This document shows positions 59,164-64,000 of a stretch of DNA of 64,000 bases, in pieces. Source of the DNA: Malania oleifera (taxonomy: Eukaryota; Streptophyta; Magnoliopsida; Santalales; Ximeniaceae); contig NC_080419.1 of the NCBI RefSeq assembly GCF_029873635.1, positions 64,805,540 to 64,869,539 on the forward strand, read 5' to 3'. Position 1 is the first letter of the stretch, and the number at the start of each line of letters is the position of its first letter. The notes under the pieces are model-generated. The model was not told the DNA's origin and ran no database searches. It saw only the letters and a program-made list of their open reading frames with translations. The translations under genes were made by a program, and so were the position numbers.

Positions 59164-60310
59164 GATGGAGAGACAATAGAGGAAAGAAGAGTGGAACACT
59201 CGTTCCTAAAAAAAGGAGCTGAAGCTGAGCAAGCCATTCTTAACAGGGTATGGAGATTTTTTTTTTTTAAATAAATGAAAGCTTAATTATATATTGTTGT
59301 AAAGGGATTCTTTTAACGTCATTTTTGGTTACCTTGTCTGCTATTCATGGAGTTCTTGCCTAACTGTTGAAATTAGGTGCATCATGTCTTGGTTGATATA
59401 GTTTCCGCTACTACAAATGCTATGCCAAGTATGGGAAGATATCTTCCTTTCAAGAGAGAGGTATGATGTACCTACAAGTTAGAATTCTTATTGCACAGAC
59501 TCTAATTTTCATTATCATGGTCATCACAACCACCACCACCTCTATGACCATCACCATATTTGTCTTCTTCTTCACCATTAATTACTTGTTCAATTTAAAT
59601 CTTATCTTAGGTCGTGGAAATTGCCGGTGCTGGACTGGATGAGTTTCAGAATGACGCCAAGAAAATGGTGGTTGCAGTAGTTGACATGGAGTGAGGTTTT
59701 GTGATATGTTAAATAGTTAAATAGCTCAGAAACTTCATTTAATAGTTTTATGTTTTTTGATAAAATAGAAGATATATTGAGAGAGAGAGACGCCTACGCT
59801 AGGATATAGAATTTTTTTATCTTAAGACAATATAAAATAAAATATAGTAATTCATTGAATACTTCGATTTTGCCAATTCTCTCTGATTATTCTTTGCCTT
59901 AACATCAACCTGCTGAATTTCATTTCCTCTACAATCAGACAAACGTTAACCAAAATTATCCATCAAATGATGAGCTCATAGTTGTCAAAGGCATGACTAG
60001 GCGTGATGTGCGCTGAGGCGATGAGGCTTGTGCCTTATATGGGTCGAACCAAGGTGACCTTTAGGTGCAATGAGGCATGCCTCACATATGGACCATATGC
60101 TTCTTATTTCATCATGCTGCATATCATTGCCATTGTTTTCACACATTGTGTTTTTTAATTGCTTGTACTGATATTTTGTTTCCTTGTGTGGATACACAAG
60201 CTTATTTACTTTCCTTCTTTTTTAATTTAAAATTTTCAATTATTCTAGGATGGAGAGATGGTGGAGGGAAGAGGAGCTGAAGACTCATTCCTTAAAAAAA
60301 GGAAATGAAG
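59164..60310 (+). pseudogene. fragments of a DRP2-like dynamin gene
   Basis: Exon 59377-59460 encodes VHHVLVDIVSATTNAMPSMG with RYLPFKRE, and exon 59611-59690 encodes VVEIAGAGLDEFQNDAKKMV with VAVVDM. Both match the stalk region of plant dynamin-2 (DRP2A/B), a GTPase for vesicle scission with a PH domain. Exon 60249-60310 encodes RMERWWREEELK, the segment that follows in DRP2. Another copy of that last exon (59164-59247) lies upstream of the first two; it carries two stops in the homologous frame and then matches EAEQAILNR in a shifted one. The expected exon with AFVPPQHFIRLVQRR, the GTPase domain and the PH domain are not seen. Splice sites are mostly kept, so this is a duplicated genomic fragment. 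Confidence 0.82.
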
Positions 60311-62211
60311 GTAGATTATATATCCATAGAAAACATTATATCAAAGTAAAATATTTTTAGTGATTTAGTGATTTTGATGCGACATAGCTGTTCTTTTGTT
60401 TTTTTTCTTAGTAATATCATTTACTTGTGATTATTTGTACCATTTTATTATTTAGGAAACTTGTCCTCAAATAGGCATTTAACAAACTGCGAAAGCTTGG
60501 AATCAATGAAGTACAAATCCAACTAATTGGATAAAGATGTGCTAAAGGGGTCAGCTTTGTAAACTGCTGTTCCTTGTGGTGAAATAACAACAGGTTTGTC
60601 CATGAACTCCTTGCACATGATGAGCTTCATTTTGTTATGAATTTTAGTAGAAATAGTTTTATTTTATTATATCTTCAAATGAATCATGTTTCTATGGAAA
60701 ACATATTGTGGGATTGATTGGATTTGCTTCATTAAATGTCTTGTGTTTGTTTTTCTTTGATTTTGTCGCTATTTTCATTTTTTAAAGGAAAAACATCTTA
60801 TTCTCCTTGTTTTTTCCCCTCTTTGTTGCATTTTTCTCTCCTTTTTAAGTAGAGTTATATTTTTCAAAAATTAAAAAGTGGGCCTAGCAAATAAATAAAT
60901 CAATAAAATTTAAAAAGTGAAAATGGAAAAAAGCCCTTCTATTGTAATTCAATTCAACGGTTGTGTGTTGGACACATAATATTTTATCGCATAATTATTA
61001 AAATCCTCATTATCTTGATTTCTTATGATATTTTTAGAGAAAACAGAATCTTATTAGATGATCCATTGTTAGATGATTGACTTCATATTTTCAATGACAA
61101 TTGCCTTCATATTTTTTTAAATGGTTTCAATGTGTTTTTTATGTTCTCTTTTCTCCTCTGCACAGAAGTAAAGATCCCTGTGAGGATGCTTTGGAGTTGA
61201 CTTTGCCATTAACCTCCTTATTCGTAAGCCTTTAGTGCTTAGTTTGTCATTGAAATATCTCCCTCATTCATCAAGACATCTCGGTTTCAATTTTAAGTAA
61301 TGCATGAATCTTCAATTATAACTATGTTATTCATGTGGCCGTGTAAGAATGGAAAAAGCATTCATGCCTGAGTCGTCTATTGGGCGCACACATGTGTGTA
61401 TGTGTGAACATGCAGATTGTTCTTCCTTTTTTTTCAACATTAGTTTTTTGGCAACAATTTAAAGGTAGATTTTCCAGATTTTGTTTTTGTGGCAACCTAT
61501 TTCTGTAGAAGTTTAATATTCAAATTTTTTTTTTGGTGATAAAATCATCACACTTAAAAATAAAAACAAAATCCTGCATTTGGATTTGGGTGGATTTTGA
61601 AATATTTATATACAATTTTATATTACATCTTTTTCAAATCCAATATAAATAAAAATCCAAGGCTTCTGGAGAAAGGGAATTTCCTGTAAATTTCTAAAAA
61701 TTTTAAAGAACAAGAAACTTCATTAAAAAAATGTTTTAGCCTTCATATATAATAGTATTGTTCTTGGAGTAATAATGCAAAAAATGTTTTCATTATTATA
61801 ATCCTATTTTAATTTATTCTTGCTTTGTATTTATTTCAAGTGCTTGATTTACTAAGGCTTTATAATGGTACCATTAAATTGTTACGTAAATGATGGAAAA
61901 TTTGTCGTGATTGAAGGATGGTATGATAGTTAATTGTTATGCGACCTAATGACAAAAAATGGTTATGTGTTCAATCAGTTTTTTTTTAGTTTGTTCAGTT
62001 TTGGCCTTGGGGGAATATAACAAGCTAAGTTGCTATTTTTATTTTTTAAGGTTCTATATCTAGTTGCTATTTTCATAATTTTGGTTAGTGATAACAAGCA
62101 GCCCTCACTTTTTTGTTTTTTCTCTAATATCATGCTAGGAATTTTAGTTCTACATTATAATAGTCAGTTTCATCAAATTCTTGTTCAGTCAACTAGATGA
62201 GTGTGCCCAGG

Positions 62212-62478
62212 CACCCTTCTTGTATATGCCTAAGTGACAATCCACATGGGCAAGTCCTGTTAGGTCTTTCTCCACTCAAGTTCGGTCTAGTATGGGCTTT
62301 ATTTGATGCGGTTACTGGAAACAAATTGTAAACTAACAAGGCTAAAAGACCACCCTTCTCTTATATGCCTATGTGACAATGCACATGGGCAAGTCCTGTT
62401 AGGTCTTTCTCCTCTCAAGTTTGGTCTAATATGGACTTTTTTTATGCGGTTACAGGAAACAAACTGTAAACTAATGAG
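62212..62478. repeat. 139-bp tandem pair
   Basis: Two adjacent units start at CACCCTTCT (62212 and 62351) and share CACATGGGCAAGTCCTGTTA and GGAAACAAA.TGTAAACTAA. Copy 1 of the segment lacks this insertion at its matching place (about 57755). Confidence 0.85.
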
Positions 62479-62885
62479 TCCTCAAGAACCTTTAACCCCA
62501 GAGGAAAAATTAGAATTTTAAAATTTTTAGTATTCCTATTTGCTGATGGGAACAACGAGACTATTGCAGCCACATTGAGTTTACAAAATAAAAAGCAAGG
62601 CCATTGATTAAAATCTAGAGTTCTCATTCAGCAATGCTAAGATGATTTGGGACCAACTGGGAGGTTATTTAGTACATTGTAGGATTTTAGTTTATGTTTG
62701 CTAAAGTTGTCTTAAAGTTTAGTATGTTATTTCTCTGTTTTTTTTTTTAAAAAAATTGTAGGGGAGTTTTAGTTATTTTAATCTTTGGCTGTAGTACTGG
62801 ACAGTTAGCTCGGAGTTTTAATTCTGGGCTGGATATTGTAATTTGCGGCAAAATGTATTAAGTTTTGTAGGTCGGAAAGAGGGTA

Positions 62886-63180
62886 CTAGCCTTGGGTGCC
62901 AAGAGAAGTTAGTGTCCAAGTTTCACTTTTATAAATATGATTGTATTTATATTTCCCCCAAGAAATTACTTGTGCTGTCTTGACTTGACATGTGCCAAAG
63001 ATCCATAGTGTGATTTCCAATGATCTTCTCCTTCTTATGCGCACAACAGCTTGCTCTTTGCACATAGAAGAAACCAAAAGGAAATTCCCACCTAAGAACA
63101 AACCAAACTTTAAATCCTGATTTATCAATTTCTCTTGGTTTCTCCCCCACTCACTAAGTTTCTTGAAAATTAGTGTTATA
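62886..63180 (-). mobile_element. second LINE-linked fragment, paralogous to 58163-58440
   Basis: The minus strand reads GEKPREIDKSGFKVWF near 63150-63100, the equivalent of the LINE piece in copy 1 but with less of the endonuclease. It came along with the segmental duplication. Confidence 0.5.
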
Positions 63181-63645
63181 GAATTAATTTTTTTCATGCC
63201 CTAGTATTGAGTATTTTGATATTGTAAACTATAGTTAGTAGTACTAATGTGTTTACAATCAAGAATCCATTATGCAGGGTATTTTACCTAGAATTTTAAC
63301 AAATGCAGGCATAACTTGAGGCACGTGCCTTTGGCTCGCACCTAGGTTTTAGTTACCCTTTGTGTCTCAATGTGCATTGCGCCCTTAGCTACTATGGTTG
63401 AGCTTGAAGGTCTACTTTGTAATTATATTTTATTTGTTGGGTAGATCTCTTCCTCTCCATCTGTGTGCGCATGCCACTCGTGGATGGACCATATGCTTCT
63501 TACTTCATCATGCTGCATATCATTGCCATTGTTTTCTCACATTGTGCTTTTTATTTGCTTGTACTGGTATTTTATGTTTTTAAGTGGATACACAGCCTTA
63601 TTTACTTTCCTTCTTTTTTAATTTAAAATTTTCAATTATCCTAAG

Positions 63646-63710
63646 AAGGAGAGATAGTGGAGGGAAGAGGAGCTGAAGACTCGTTCCTTAAAAAAAAAAG
63701 GAAATGAACG
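63646..63710 (+). pseudogene. third copy of the DRP2-like exon
   Basis: The exon follows an AAG acceptor. It is a close relative of 60249-60310 but carries a stop (GAGATAGTGG in place of GAGATGGTGG) and a longer A-run. It is the product of the local duplication. Confidence 0.7.
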
Positions 63711-64000
63711 TTGATTATATATCTATAGAAAGCATTATATCAAAGTAAAATATATATATTGGTGACTTAGTGATTTTGATGGCATAGAGCTGTTCTTTTG
63801 TTTTTGTTTTTAGTAATATCATTTACTTGTGATTATTTGTACCATTTTATTATTGAGGCAACTTGTCCTGAAACAGGTGGTTAACAAACTGGCTAAAGCT
63901 TGGAATCGATGAAGGACACATCCAGCTAATTGGATAAAGATGTGCCAATGGGGTTAGTGTTGAAGACTGCTTGTCCTTGTGGTGAAATAACAACAGGTTT

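Larger units (their letters stand above)
60685..64000 (+). repeat. tandem segmental duplication, copy 2 (runs off the window)
   Basis: Copy 2 of the segment at 56085-59163. Its right part (about 63480-64000) also aligns with 60085-60600, so parts of the unit are present three times. The window ends inside this copy. Confidence 0.8.

Noticed and set aside
59164-60310. Exon shuffling in the dynamin fragment
   Set aside because: The out-of-order exon lies in a segment that is locally duplicated three times, so tandem duplication explains the order.
53298-60310. Helitron or Pack-MULE capture as an established cause of the clathrin/dynamin pair
   Set aside because: I could not find Helitron ends or terminal inverted repeats around the pair. 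It is kept only as a hypothesis.

Overview
The window looks like nuclear DNA of a flowering plant, most likely a eudicot. It holds plant-type MULE and PMD genes, large Ty3/gypsy elements of the Tat/Ogre group primed by tRNA-Arg, and intron-bearing fragments of plant clathrin heavy chain and dynamin-related (DRP2-like) genes. I see no intact host gene. Most of the sequence is nested repeats, AT-rich spacer and broken gene copies.

Layout. (1) 1-5492: the distal part of a Mutator-like (MULE) DNA transposon on the minus strand, with a broken plant mobile domain (PMD, MAIN-like) gene and the C-terminal half of the transposase. (2) 5493-22441: a 16.9-kb Ogre-like LTR element on the minus strand, inserted inside the transposase gene with a perfect 5-bp target duplication (GCGAT). 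It keeps a gag-like remnant but has no recognisable ORF1 or pol, and a solo LTR (14478-17360, target duplication TGCAT) is nested inside it. (3) 22447-24127: the N-terminal half of the same MULE transposase. (4) 24128-29074: AT-rich spacer, an array of near-perfect palindromes (27306-27667), and a stretch with a minus-strand promoter-like region. (5) 29075-30988: a plus-strand LTR of a third related type, cut short by the next element. (6) 30989-52740: a nearly complete Ogre element on the minus strand, with ORF1, gag-protease, RT, dual RNase H and integrase, followed by a second partial internal piece (52741-53252). (7) 53298-55808: exons 1-5 of a decayed clathrin heavy chain gene. (8) About 56085-64000: tandemly duplicated, decayed sequence carrying DRP2-like dynamin exons and LINE fragments.

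How the parts relate. The MULE inserted or arose first. The Ogre derivative then split its transposase, and a solo LTR later landed in that derivative. The two large LTR elements share their terminal LTR modules, tRNA-Arg primer site, leader block and 3' hairpin module. The internally reduced element was therefore probably mobilised by proteins from a relative like the second one. The endocytosis-related gene pieces at the right end look like duplicated genomic segments, not retrocopies, because their introns are kept.

All domain names rest on reading translated sequence by eye. No database search was run.
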